From the NCBI GenBank assembly GCA_030751995.1, contig JASMFB010000006.1, positions 1 to 35,963 on the forward strand: a stretch of DNA of 35,963 nucleotides. Reading direction: 5' to 3'. Both the position numbers and the translations under genes were made by a program. The stretch's first letter is position 1. Each line of letters opens with the position of its first letter. The DNA comes from Candidatus Thalassarchaeaceae archaeon (GTDB lineage: Archaea > Thermoplasmatota > Poseidoniia > Poseidoniales > Thalassarchaeaceae). The notes beneath the pieces are model-generated. The model was not told the DNA's origin. It searched no databases and saw only the letters and a program-made list of their open reading frames with translations. Positions 7,966 through 16,526 of the stretch are shown piece by piece.

Positions 7966-9213
7966 TTATGGATTCGTGTTTCCTCTCTTTCGGATAGTAG
8001 ATTCGATGAGACCCGAGACTCTCTGCCAAGGAACAATGTAACGCAGTCCAGCAACAAACGTAAGGAATAACATGGCTGATATCACCTTTCCATAGGTGAG
8101 CCTCAATTCAAGTGATTCTCGAACTTGGCCGCTCCATTGACCCGAACCAGCCCACCCCACAATATCGATAATCAAATCATCGAACTTGAGTGCGAGCATG
8201 GTGACGAATCCAACAGCGAGGATGACGACGACCGTGTGCTGCATGTGGGTGTTCAAAATGCTCTGGAATTGACGCACGTATTCCGGGTCCTTCTTGCATG
8301 ATTCAGGTAATCGGAATGCATACTCGAGGAATCGTATTGTCGCTTGAGCGGTTTCGGAATATACCATCAAGAGTATGGCGACCAACAACAACTCCCAGAC
8401 ATCACCTGAAATCAATCCACCCAATGTATCCGCTTCGCCGATTTGGGTAGGGAGTGGATTGAGTCCCGGAGCATGGGGATCTGAGGCGCTAGACAGTTGA
8501 CTGACAACCCCTTCGTAAGAGAGTAGAGCGTACAAACCGAGGAAGATGAGCATGTACGCCATCGACCAATTAATCATCCGCTTTGAGAGGCCCCAAATGC
8601 CCATCAAACCAAACAGCACTGGGGCCAAGAACAACAACATGACGAGAATCTGGATGTATACCGATAACGGCCATACCAAATGATTGGCATGATTCATCGA
8701 ATCATCGGCGTGACCGAATGGCAAATATAAATCGAAATTGATAATCATTCCAAATGTCCAAGTCAGGAAGAACATGCCTGCAAGGAAGAGAATCATGCCA
8801 CCTAGAAGGCCGAGTGTAATCTTTCGTCTTCGAGCAGGAGGTTGGAAATTGAGAGCGACCCATGCGCCCGCTATGGCCATGGTCAGCAGAATGGGGACGA
8901 AGAATCTGCCATCACCCTCGTTGCCTTGGCCAGTCATCCAATCGGGGAGAGGTAATTCATCGAATCCTCCGCCATCAGCGAAGCCCGCTTCAATCTGGTC
9001 AAGGGTCAGTGTGTGATCCAATGCAGGGCACCATGAGCCATTTGCGACATAATCGGGATGGCAGTGTCCAAACACCCTGGTCATGGTCAAGAATAGCCAG
9101 ATGAGGGCTAAACTGGCCACAAGTTGGAGGCATACAACGCGCCACTCTTTGCGCAATATTCGTAGATGGAGGGAAGTTATCCCTTCCTCTTGCTGTGCAA
9201 CATCATCGGCCAT
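7966..9213 (-). CDS. Polytopic membrane protein, last gene of the DUF58 cluster
   Basis: A 415-residue integral membrane protein with about eight hydrophobic helices. The first spans about residues 28-48, followed by an extracytoplasmic loop of about 55 residues with two cysteines (FGHCHPDY and WCPALDH) that could form a disulfide. Other loops are Asp/Gly-rich. The C-terminus is basic. The ATG at 9213 has a GGGGGTGA ribosome-binding site, 12 bases after the DUF58 gene's stop, so it belongs to that operon. I do not recognise the family. By position it may be the membrane partner of the DUF58 and DUF4350-like proteins. It is convergent with the 99-residue protein gene and has no spacer for a terminator. 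Confidence 0.75.
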   Translation of the reverse strand: MADDVAQQEEGITSLHLRILRKEWRVVCLQLVASLALIWLFLTMTRVFGHCHPDYVANGSWCPALDHTLTLDQIEAGFADGGGFDELPLPDWMTGQGNEGDGRFFVPILLTMAIAGAWVALNFQPPARRRKITLGLLGGMILFLAGMFFLTWTFGMIINFDLYLPFGHADDSMNHANHLVWPLSVYIQILVMLLFLAPVLFGLMGIWGLSKRMINWSMAYMLIFLGLYALLSYEGVVSQLSSASDPHAPGLNPLPTQIGEADTLGGLISGDVWELLLVAILLMVYSETAQATIRFLEYAFRLPESCKKDPEYVRQFQSILNTHMQHTVVVILAVGFVTMLALKFDDLIIDIVGWAGSGQWSGQVRESLELRLTYGKVISAMLFLTFVAGLRYIVPWQRVSGLIESTIRKRGNTNP

Positions 9214-9225
9214 ACATTCACCCCC

Positions 9226-10476
9226 TTACACCTTCACCTGCAACAGTGCCTGACTCAATTCAACATCCGGCATCCAATCTATGACGCGGGCGCCATAACC
9301 TGCAACCGCAGACAATCTATTCTGACGTTCAAGTTTCATCACTTCGTACGACATTCTCGGGATTCGACTCACAAGCCGCTCGTAATCGATGCTGGATGGA
9401 CTGAGAATGACCACTTCGTGGCCACGGCCAGCCAAATCTCTAATCGCGTGTGGAACTGTACCATCGCCCTCGAGGCTTGAAATGACGAAGACGGGGCTGC
9501 CACGACTGAAGCGTGGTGCTAGTGAATTGGTGACAGCTTGAAGCGGCATATCGCCCTTTGGAGCGACACCAGCAAGGCTAGACAGGACCTTGAAATATTG
9601 CTTGTCACCGCCGTCAGCAGGCAAGTAAGACAGCGTGTCATCATACACTGCTAGAGCAACTGAATCACGCCTCTTGATGAAGTACGAGGCTAGGCTTGCA
9701 GCGGCGACCGTGCCCATTTCAAGTGGATTTTTCAATACGGTCCCAATTCGACTGATGTCTCTTGAATCGAGGAGGATGAATACGTCCGTAACAGCGTCTC
9801 GACATTTTTCATTGACCATCATAACTCCTGTTCGAGCAAACGCTTTCCAATTGATAATCTTGAATGGGTCGCCAGGAACATATTCGCGAAGAGAATAGAA
9901 TTCGGAACCGGGACCTGGAGTACGAAGGGTCATCGCACCGGTGTACATCTTGGGGGTTCTGCTTCGAATCATCGCTTCTTCAATCTCACGAACCTGTGGG
10001 AATACGATGAGACCAGAACGGTGGTCGATGTACATCTCTTGACTGTACAGATTGAATGTATTGCGATAGCGAATTGAAACTGGACCAAATGAATAGTGTC
10101 CACGCAGTGGACATCGTAGAACATAACGAATTCGAGTGGTTTCTCCGGGCCCCAGATTGACACGCATGTAGTTGAGTCCGCTGCGGAGTTTCATCTCGTG
10201 TGGGACGTTGTCAAACACCTCAAGTTGTTGTGTTCGACGGAATGAACTGTTGGTGATTGCTAATTCGACATACAGATCATCACCCTTGTACAGATTATCT
10301 GCAGATAACGTTCGTACAACCTCTAGTTCACCATGGCCAACAACCCACGAGTTGATAGCCAGGAATGCGATGAACATGAGACCCAGAATCATCAATTGGA
10401 AATTCGCAATCATCATCCCAATCAAAACCAGCGAAATGCCTGAAGTCATGAACAGTGCTGCCTTTCTTGTCCACAT
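9226..10476 (-). CDS. DUF58 domain protein
   Basis: A 416-residue protein with two N-terminal transmembrane helices (about residues 8-50), a beta-rich extracellular-type domain, then the DUF58 core. The signature stretch LREYVPGDPFKIINWKA with the following ART is the family's best mark, and a von Willebrand A-like fold follows (DVFILLDSRDIS resembles a degenerate metal-ion site). In many bacteria and archaea DUF58 proteins sit with a MoxR AAA+ ATPase, transglutaminase-like and vWA membrane proteins, in envelope stress or polymer-related clusters. Here a DUF4350-like protein is upstream and a polytopic membrane protein downstream, but no MoxR is in the window. The start has a strong GGAGGTGAGGT site 3-6 bases before ATG. 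Confidence 0.88.
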   Translation of the reverse strand: MWTRKAALFMTSGISLVLIGMMIANFQLMILGLMFIAFLAINSWVVGHGELEVVRTLSADNLYKGDDLYVELAITNSSFRRTQQLEVFDNVPHEMKLRSGLNYMRVNLGPGETTRIRYVLRCPLRGHYSFGPVSIRYRNTFNLYSQEMYIDHRSGLIVFPQVREIEEAMIRSRTPKMYTGAMTLRTPGPGSEFYSLREYVPGDPFKIINWKAFARTGVMMVNEKCRDAVTDVFILLDSRDISRIGTVLKNPLEMGTVAAASLASYFIKRRDSVALAVYDDTLSYLPADGGDKQYFKVLSSLAGVAPKGDMPLQAVTNSLAPRFSRGSPVFVISSLEGDGTVPHAIRDLAGRGHEVVILSPSSIDYERLVSRIPRMSYEVMKLERQNRLSAVAGYGARVIDWMPDVELSQALLQVKV

Positions 10477-10492
10477 GTTACCTCACCTCCGC

Positions 10493-12157
10493 TTACTTGC
10501 GCCCCCACATTTTGACCCGTTTGACAACTGCCACGAGTTGCTCAAGGCTGTAATTCCGATCTTCAAAGACGAATTTGATAAGAACGGGGTCGCCAATCAT
10601 CTTCTGTAATTCGCGAGCGGGCAAGGCATCGAATTCATCACGAGTCAAAGAATTGAGATTCCTCACTCTAGAGAGCAAGACTTGTTTGACTTTGTTCGCA
10701 CGACCGTAGTAACCGTATCGTCTAGCATCACCAAATCCGTAGTAAATGATACTGAATACGTGTCGCCATGGTTCTGGATCTACCTTCTTGATAATCACGG
10801 CCTCAAAAGCGACGAAAAGGGCAAGGAAGAGGAAGAGCATGGCCATCCAGTCATTGGTGAAGTAAACTAGAATGTAGTAAATCAGATTGTATGTATCTCC
10901 CATGGCATTGGTTTGTTGGTGTCGACTTTCGTCGAAAATCACCTGCTTGCCCGATGCCGATGTTCCGTTATCATCAGCCGTGTGCATCAACAACGACTCG
11001 GCGATGATGTCGAGAACCCAACGACGGTTGTCATTATTCGGCATCACCTTGCCATTCAACTCACCATATGACCCATCATTGGTTTCTTCCCAATCGTAAA
11101 TTGCATTCATCAGCGCTGAACCATCACTGACGAAGATGGCTCGCCCCATCGGTGCTCCAGGGTCCTCTGCACAATCTCTCTTCTCACAGACCTTGATTGC
11201 CATGGTGAATGGGCCTTGCTCATCACTTTCGATGCCGCCACCCTCGAATCCTACATCTCCTTGGCCATCATCGTTGGTATCCAGATAGGAATCTTGACTT
11301 GAACGACCCCAAGCATAGATGTTATCGGAATTCGATTCCGCAGCATCCTTATCAAAAGCAGATGGCGTATTCAGTAGGACGTTGTAGTTCGTACTGAAGT
11401 TCCAGAATTGACCTCCAGTAGAGTCTGTCTCAATGTGATGGGCACACAGACCTGCATCTGCAACTGTTGGCATATCTGCACCATTGACAGGGCTGTTGGG
11501 CAGAGAATCCAATCGATCGATGATGCCATCGTTATCTGCATCAGAATAACATGGATGTGAACCCGATTTATCGGTCCCTGTATAATCGTAAGGATTTGAG
11601 GAATTCATCCATACGTAGTTGTAATCCAATCCACGAGCCCAAGCTTCTTCATCGTAGAGTTGGTGTCCACTATATCCCAATTCAAATTCTTCTGCAAGAC
11701 CAGTCGAAAAACCAAAATCGTCCATGACTAGTAATGTTCCACCCGAGAATACATACTCTTTGATTGCTTCAATCTCTGTTGTTGTGTAACCTTGTGATTC
11801 ACTGAATTGAATCACGTCCACATCTCCGGTGAAACGAGGTAAGGAAATCGTATCCTGTTCAACACCTGTCACAATGAAGACTGTGTCTTCTGGATTCTCA
11901 ATCTCCCCCAACAGAACCGGGCTAGAAATCATGCTTGTCGTATCGACACCCATCCCCTTGAGGTCGCCACGGAAGGCGGACAGATCATCCCAATCATCAT
12001 CGTAAGCAGACAGGTGAGTGTCACTCTCTACAAGGTAGGATGCGACGATACTGTACAAAAGAAGAGCTAGGACGGCGTAAAACGCAATCATCAAACCTGT
12101 CCTACGTGTTTTTCGGGATTTGAGGACGGTCGCAATGTCAACCGAACCAATCTTCAT
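10493..12157 (-). CDS. DUF4350-like membrane protein with large ectodomain
   Basis: A 554-residue protein with one N-terminal transmembrane helix (about residues 20-42), a large ectodomain, a second helix (about 433-455, WMAMLFLFLALFVAFEAVII) and a basic cytoplasmic tail of about 100 residues. The first part of the ectodomain has the DUF4350/GATase-like pattern (IKEYVFSGGTLLVMDDFG). It also holds a calcium-type DADNDGIIDRLDSLP repeat. DUF4350 proteins usually lie beside DUF58 and MoxR genes, which fits the DUF58 gene 16 bases downstream. ATG 12157 has a GGGAGGTC ribosome-binding site. A hairpin at 12172-12188 ends 14 bases before the start. Substrate and partners are unknown. Confidence 0.75.
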   Translation of the reverse strand: MKIGSVDIATVLKSRKTRRTGLMIAFYAVLALLLYSIVASYLVESDTHLSAYDDDWDDLSAFRGDLKGMGVDTTSMISSPVLLGEIENPEDTVFIVTGVEQDTISLPRFTGDVDVIQFSESQGYTTTEIEAIKEYVFSGGTLLVMDDFGFSTGLAEEFELGYSGHQLYDEEAWARGLDYNYVWMNSSNPYDYTGTDKSGSHPCYSDADNDGIIDRLDSLPNSPVNGADMPTVADAGLCAHHIETDSTGGQFWNFSTNYNVLLNTPSAFDKDAAESNSDNIYAWGRSSQDSYLDTNDDGQGDVGFEGGGIESDEQGPFTMAIKVCEKRDCAEDPGAPMGRAIFVSDGSALMNAIYDWEETNDGSYGELNGKVMPNNDNRRWVLDIIAESLLMHTADDNGTSASGKQVIFDESRHQQTNAMGDTYNLIYYILVYFTNDWMAMLFLFLALFVAFEAVIIKKVDPEPWRHVFSIIYYGFGDARRYGYYGRANKVKQVLLSRVRNLNSLTRDEFDALPARELQKMIGDPVLIKFVFEDRNYSLEQLVAVVKRVKMWGRK

Positions 12158-12171
12158 TTCAACAGACCTCC

Positions 12172-12188
12172 CACATCCATAGGATGTG
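12172..12188. repeat. Short perfect hairpin, CC-ATA-GG core
   Basis: CACATCC-ATA-GGATGTG: 7-bp arms and a 3-base centre, 14 bases upstream of the DUF4350-like start. A weak TATA-like stretch near 12210 (minus) would place the transcript start close to this hairpin, so it may form the mRNA's 5' end; this is inferred. The flanking gap 12189-12263 also has an AAGACC/GGTCTT inverted pair (12216-12221 and 12239-12244). Confidence 0.7.
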
Positions 12189-12263
12189 CAGCCGCGAGAC
12201 GCTGAACTTAGCCTTAAGACCGTTTGGGGGTGGTGGAAGGTCTTGCATCGTGCAAAAACAGCC

Positions 12264-12506
12264 TTATCGAGTCAGATGAATATCCTCATCGATGGAAGCA
12301 ACTTCCTCGGTTGGAACAACCAGATGTTCGCCAAAAGTAGACCACGGGAGCAGTTTGGGATCCAAACCCGCATCGAGTTCTAGAAGTAATCCAAGGACAG
12401 ACCCAGTGACATCATCGATGAACAAATCAACGACTGTTCCCAGAAGGTCGCCCCGACTATCGACAACACGACGACCAGTCAATTCTGTAGAGAAGGCCGC
12501 CGGCAT
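12264..12506 (-). CDS. Single PRC-barrel domain protein
   Basis: An 80-residue protein that is one PRC-barrel and nothing else: STELTGRRVVDSRGDLLGTV followed by VVDLFIDDVTGSVLGLLLEL is the typical beta-barrel start. In haloarchaea, PRC-barrel proteins (CdpB family) act in FtsZ/SepF-based cell division, while others bind photosystem or rRNA-maturation partners; which applies here is unknown. The start is firm: a GAGGTG site at 12512-12517 with a 5-base spacer, overlapping the cdc48 stop. The gene is therefore coupled to cdc48, and a functional link to the unfoldase is reasonable but unproven. Confidence 0.85.
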   Translation of the reverse strand: MPAAFSTELTGRRVVDSRGDLLGTVVDLFIDDVTGSVLGLLLELDAGLDPKLLPWSTFGEHLVVPTEEVASIDEDIHLTR

Positions 12507-12515
12507 TCATTCACC

Positions 12516-14741
12516 TCAAACACTTTCAATTCCCATCAAGGTGTCACTATTACGTCGGATGCTCTCCAATCCACTCGTCAAGAGACTTTCCAACTTAGAA
12601 TAATACGCAAGCATTTCGGGTGTGATTGTCGGGCGGACTCTGCTGACTGCTTCCTCGAAATGCTTCTTTGCGACTGATTTCTTTTCAGCCCTCATGGCGA
12701 TGAGGGCGGCTTCGCGGCAGACCGCCTCTACGTCTGCACCAGTGAAATTCTGCATCTTGTCAGCCAGACTCTCAAGGTCAAACTTTCCTAGAGGCATGTC
12801 CTTGGCATGAATTTTGAGAATTTTTCTAAGACTCGCATGGTCAGGCGGTGGAATGTGCATAACGCGCTCAAACCGGCCACTTCGCAGCAATGCAGGGTCA
12901 ATCATCTCTGGACGGTTCGTCGCAGCAATGACGATGACACCTTCCATGGATTCAACACCATCCATACTGGATAGCAACTGATTGACGACACGATTAGATA
13001 CATCGCTGCCTTCACCGGAATTGGGTGTTCGTGCACCTGCAATCGATTCGAATTCATCTAGGAAAATGATGCTGGGGCTGGCCTGTTTTGCCTTCTTGAA
13101 GACCTCACGGATTGCTTTTTCAGATTCACCAACCCACTTTGAGATCAGTTCTGGGCCTTTGACAGTGATGAAATTCGCTTTCGCTTCATGGGCGATGGCT
13201 TTGGCAATCAAGGTCTTGCCCGTCCCAGGGGCACCAAATAGAACGATTCCGCGAGGCGGTTTGATGCCAAAGTGCTCAAATCTATCAGGCATTGTCAATG
13301 GCCATTCGACGCTCTCCTTGAGGCGTTCCTTGACCTCATCAAGGCCACCAACATCATCCCAAGAGACTTCAGGAATTTCGACATATATTTCGCGCAATGC
13401 GCTCGGTTCGATATCTCTAATTGCAATTCGGAAGTCATTCATTTGGACTTCCATCTTTTCCAAAACTTCAGGTGGAATTTCATCTTGATCTAAATCTATT
13501 TCAGGTAGATAACGTCGAAGAGCCTTCATCGCCGCTTCACGGGTTAGACTCATGATATCTGCGCCCACAAATCCGTATGAATTTTCCAATATCCAGTCCA
13601 TGTCGAAATCATCCGCAATCGGCATGCCTCTTGTGTGGATATTGACGATTTCACGGCGCCCATTCTTATCGGGAACACCAATCTCCAATTCACGGTCGAA
13701 ACGACCTGGTCTTCGAAGGGCTTGATCGATGGCATCGGGTCGATTTGTAGCTCCGATGACAACCACATTGTCACGGCCCTGCATCCCATCCATCAATGTG
13801 AGCAATTGAGCGACGACACGACGTTCAACTTCGCCAGATACGTCTTCGCGCTTCGGTGCGATTGAATCCAACTCATCGACGAAGATGATAGCGGGGGCAT
13901 TTGAAGCAGCATCATCGAAGATTTCACGCAATTGTTTCTCCGATTCACCGTAATACTTCGAGATGATTTCGGGGCCATTGATACTAGTGAAATGCGCATT
14001 GGTTTCATTGGCAACTGCTTTTGCAATCATTGTCTTACCTGTCCCGGGGGGGCCGTGCAGCAAGACGCCCTTGGGGGGGTCGATGCCTAGACGACGGAAG
14101 AGAATAGGATGCTTGAGGGGTAATTCAATCATTTCACGTACCTTCAACAACTGGTCCCCAAGGCCACCGATATCTTCGTACATGATTGAAGAAATCTCTC
14201 CGGGTTCGTCATCTTCGACCATTTCCTCTTTGATGACGATATCAGTATCTGGGAGAACCCGAACAATCCCCTTCGGCTTGGTTGAGACGATTGCGAATGG
14301 AAGTGCTTCAGCAAAGAGAGTCATGCCCGGGATGAAAATGCGGTCACCTGCAACTACTGGTCGCTTGTTGAGGCCGCGGCGAGCGAATCCTTCGATTCCA
14401 GAGCCGAACTTGACCTTCTGTTGCTTGGCCATGACCGGACTCAGAACGAGTCTCTCGCATTCTTTGGTTTCGACCTTCTTGATAGAAACACGGTCCCCAA
14501 GGCTGACGCCTGCATTCTTGCGGATGATGCCATCAATCCGAATGACGCCAAGGTTGGCATCCTCTGGGCGGCATCTCCAGACGATTGCGGCAGTATTCCT
14601 TTCGCCACTAATTTCGATGACGTCGCCCGGTTTTAGGCCTAGATCATTGTCAAAAGGTACGCGAGCCCGTCCGTGACCTACGTCACTAGGAATCGCTTTT
14701 GCCACGCGCAAGGAGAGTGTTTTTTCTTCATCGTCAGCCAT
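12516..14741 (-). CDS. cdc48: Cdc48/VAT-type double AAA+ ATPase
   Basis: A hexameric unfoldase that threads proteins through its pore, usually feeding the proteasome. At 741 residues it has the standard archaeal layout: an N-domain (double-psi barrel plus four-stranded barrel, residues 1 to about 190), D1 with Walker A GPPGTGKT near 228 and Walker [10 protein letters not shown], and D2 with Walker A GAPGTGKT near 501 and Walker [10 protein letters not shown]. Arginine-finger regions (RRPGRFDRE and LRSGRFERV) are present. The second Walker A has Ala where GPPGTGKT is commoner, still compatible with ATP binding. The C-terminus ends MGIESV, with no hydrophobic-Tyr-X proteasome-docking tail visible. 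There is no ribosome-binding site before ATG 14741, so the transcript may be leaderless. A PRC-barrel gene is coupled downstream. Confidence 0.96.
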   Translation of the reverse strand: MADDEEKTLSLRVAKAIPSDVGHGRARVPFDNDLGLKPGDVIEISGERNTAAIVWRCRPEDANLGVIRIDGIIRKNAGVSLGDRVSIKKVETKECERLVLSPVMAKQQKVKFGSGIEGFARRGLNKRPVVAGDRIFIPGMTLFAEALPFAIVSTKPKGIVRVLPDTDIVIKEEMVEDDEPGEISSIMYEDIGGLGDQLLKVREMIELPLKHPILFRRLGIDPPKGVLLHGPPGTGKTMIAKAVANETNAHFTSINGPEIISKYYGESEKQLREIFDDAASNAPAIIFVDELDSIAPKREDVSGEVERRVVAQLLTLMDGMQGRDNVVVIGATNRPDAIDQALRRPGRFDRELEIGVPDKNGRREIVNIHTRGMPIADDFDMDWILENSYGFVGADIMSLTREAAMKALRRYLPEIDLDQDEIPPEVLEKMEVQMNDFRIAIRDIEPSALREIYVEIPEVSWDDVGGLDEVKERLKESVEWPLTMPDRFEHFGIKPPRGIVLFGAPGTGKTLIAKAIAHEAKANFITVKGPELISKWVGESEKAIREVFKKAKQASPSIIFLDEFESIAGARTPNSGEGSDVSNRVVNQLLSSMDGVESMEGVIVIAATNRPEMIDPALLRSGRFERVMHIPPPDHASLRKILKIHAKDMPLGKFDLESLADKMQNFTGADVEAVCREAALIAMRAEKKSVAKKHFEEAVSRVRPTITPEMLAYYSKLESLLTSGLESIRRNSDTLMGIESV

Positions 14742-14885
14742 AGTATCGCCCCAATAGCATTACGCGGAGAAGGCGAGGACCCCTTTGAAGATGTGGTTTT
14801 TCACTCTCCTGATAGGCGAGTCTGTCAAGTTGTGTTCAAGCGCCGGAAGGATAGCATTCATGATGGGGATGGCACTCGACCGGGC

Positions 14886-16520
14886 ATGGCGCACGTTCTA
14901 TCGACTGGATTGGAATTTCTTGAACACAACAATCCAAATGGCAACCCTTGTGTAAAGGGATACAATATCATCAACGGGGAACTGAAACAAGCCAGCAGTG
15001 GTGCGACTTTCAGATCCACCAATCCAGCGTGGCTGGATGATTGCCTCGGCGAATTCCCGCTTTCAAACGAAGCAGACGTGCACGAGGCGCTTGATGCAGC
15101 ACGGGCAGCATTCCCTGGATGGGCTGCCACGCCCGCGCCCACGCGTGGGCAAATAATTGGCAATATGGGCCGACTATTGATGGAACACAAGGATGCAATT
15201 GTCGCCATCGAGACCCGGGAAATTGGAAAAACGCTCAAAGAATCGGCTGGATCTGTTCAAGAAGCGATTGACACGTGTCTCTTCTTTCAATCAGAAGGTC
15301 GACGATTGTACGGCCAGACTGTCAACAGTGAGTTGCCAGACAAGGAATTGTTCACCTATCGACGCCCGTTAGGAGTCTGTGGAATCATCAATGCGTGCAA
15401 CTTCCCCGCAGCCGTCCCATTTTGGAAGATGATTCCAGCGATTATGTGTGGCAATACCTGTGTGTGGAAATCACCCCAGGATGCGCCCCTCCTCTCCTTC
15501 GCCCTCGCGCGAATCATGCATGAGTCGGGTTTGCCCAATGGTGTCATCAATCTCGTACACGGGAAGGGTAGTGGAGCTGGCCAACATTTGGTCGATGCTG
15601 TTGACAAAGGCATGGTCAACAAGATCTCATTCACAGGCAGTACAGCCGTGGGTAAGATGATTGGTGAAGTATGTGGCCGTAACTTGGTATCAGCCAGTTT
15701 GGAACTCGGTGGGAAGAACCCACTAGTCATTATGCCAAGTGCCAACATGGACAACGCCGTAGAAGGTGCATATTGGGCTGGATTTGGAACTGCAGGACAA
15801 CGTTGTACAAGTCTTGGAAACTTGATTATTCATCAGGACATCTATGATGAATTCATGTCTAAACTCATGGCCAAGGTCGAGAGTACAACCATTGGAGATT
15901 CATTGCGCAATGAGGGAGTTCTCTACGGGCCAATGTTGTCTGAAAAATATGCGGTTGATTTCCTCAAAGATTTGGGTATGTGTGAAACCAGTGGGGCAAC
16001 CAAACTCTACGGACAGGGTCGAATCACCAACGACAACAAGCCCGCGGGCTTCCTTGGCGATGCTTCAGAAGGAGTCTACATGTGGCCACACGTTTATGCG
16101 GATGTAACTGAAGACATGGAATGCTTTCACGAGGAAATCTTCGGGCCAGTCATCACTGTTGTTAAGGCCAAGGATTTCGAACACGCCCTGCACCTCGCGA
16201 ATGCCAGTCCGTACGGATTGTCGAGTGCAATCTACACCAATGATCGCCTCGAAGCGTACCGATTCAAGACCGGTATCAAGGCTGGAATGACGGGTATCAA
16301 CAACTCGACAACTGGTGCTGAAGCCCACTTGCCCTTTGGTGGCGTCAAAGGTTCTGGAAACGGGACACGTGAATCTGGTATCTGGGTGATAGAAGCCTAC
16401 TCCTATTGGCATGCAGTCAATGATGAACTGAGTGGAAAACTTCAGTTGGCTCAGATGGATGTCGATGAGATTGAAATCGAAGAAGCTGAAGTCGATTGGA
16501 CTGCCCTTTCAAATGGGTGA
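14886..16520 (+). CDS. NAD(P)-dependent aldehyde dehydrogenase
   Basis: Oxidises an aldehyde to the acid in the cytosol. The chosen ATG at 14886 gives 544 residues. The ORF track's 71-residue upstream extension is rejected because it lacks family sequence and overlaps the cdc48 start region. Visible marks are the NAD-binding ITFTGS-type motif (ISFTGSTAVG), the general-base Glu near 273 in LELGGKNP, the catalytic Cys near 307 in GQRCTS and the late motif EEIFGPV. The GRRLYGQTV...PDK stretch resembles aldehyde dehydrogenases related to aminoadipate- or ketoglutarate-semialdehyde enzymes, so an amino-acid breakdown substrate is possible, but the specificity cannot be read. The acidic tail (DVDEIEIEEAEVDW) is unusual. 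The gene is divergent from cdc48 and stands alone. Confidence 0.92.
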   Translation: MAHVLSTGLEFLEHNNPNGNPCVKGYNIINGELKQASSGATFRSTNPAWLDDCLGEFPLSNEADVHEALDAARAAFPGWAATPAPTRGQIIGNMGRLLMEHKDAIVAIETREIGKTLKESAGSVQEAIDTCLFFQSEGRRLYGQTVNSELPDKELFTYRRPLGVCGIINACNFPAAVPFWKMIPAIMCGNTCVWKSPQDAPLLSFALARIMHESGLPNGVINLVHGKGSGAGQHLVDAVDKGMVNKISFTGSTAVGKMIGEVCGRNLVSASLELGGKNPLVIMPSANMDNAVEGAYWAGFGTAGQRCTSLGNLIIHQDIYDEFMSKLMAKVESTTIGDSLRNEGVLYGPMLSEKYAVDFLKDLGMCETSGATKLYGQGRITNDNKPAGFLGDASEGVYMWPHVYADVTEDMECFHEEIFGPVITVVKAKDFEHALHLANASPYGLSSAIYTNDRLEAYRFKTGIKAGMTGINNSTTGAEAHLPFGGVKGSGNGTRESGIWVIEAYSYWHAVNDELSGKLQLAQMDVDEIEIEEAEVDWTALSNG

Positions 16521-16526
16521 ATCGAT

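Noticed and set aside
13963-14676. 237-residue plus-strand ORF opposite cdc48
   Set aside because: Serine/proline-rich shadow frame of a highly conserved gene, with no domain pattern and no start signals.
14673-14885. 71-residue N-terminal extension of the aldehyde dehydrogenase frame
   Set aside because: Overlaps the divergent cdc48 start, has no aldehyde dehydrogenase sequence, and a good ATG lies at 14886.
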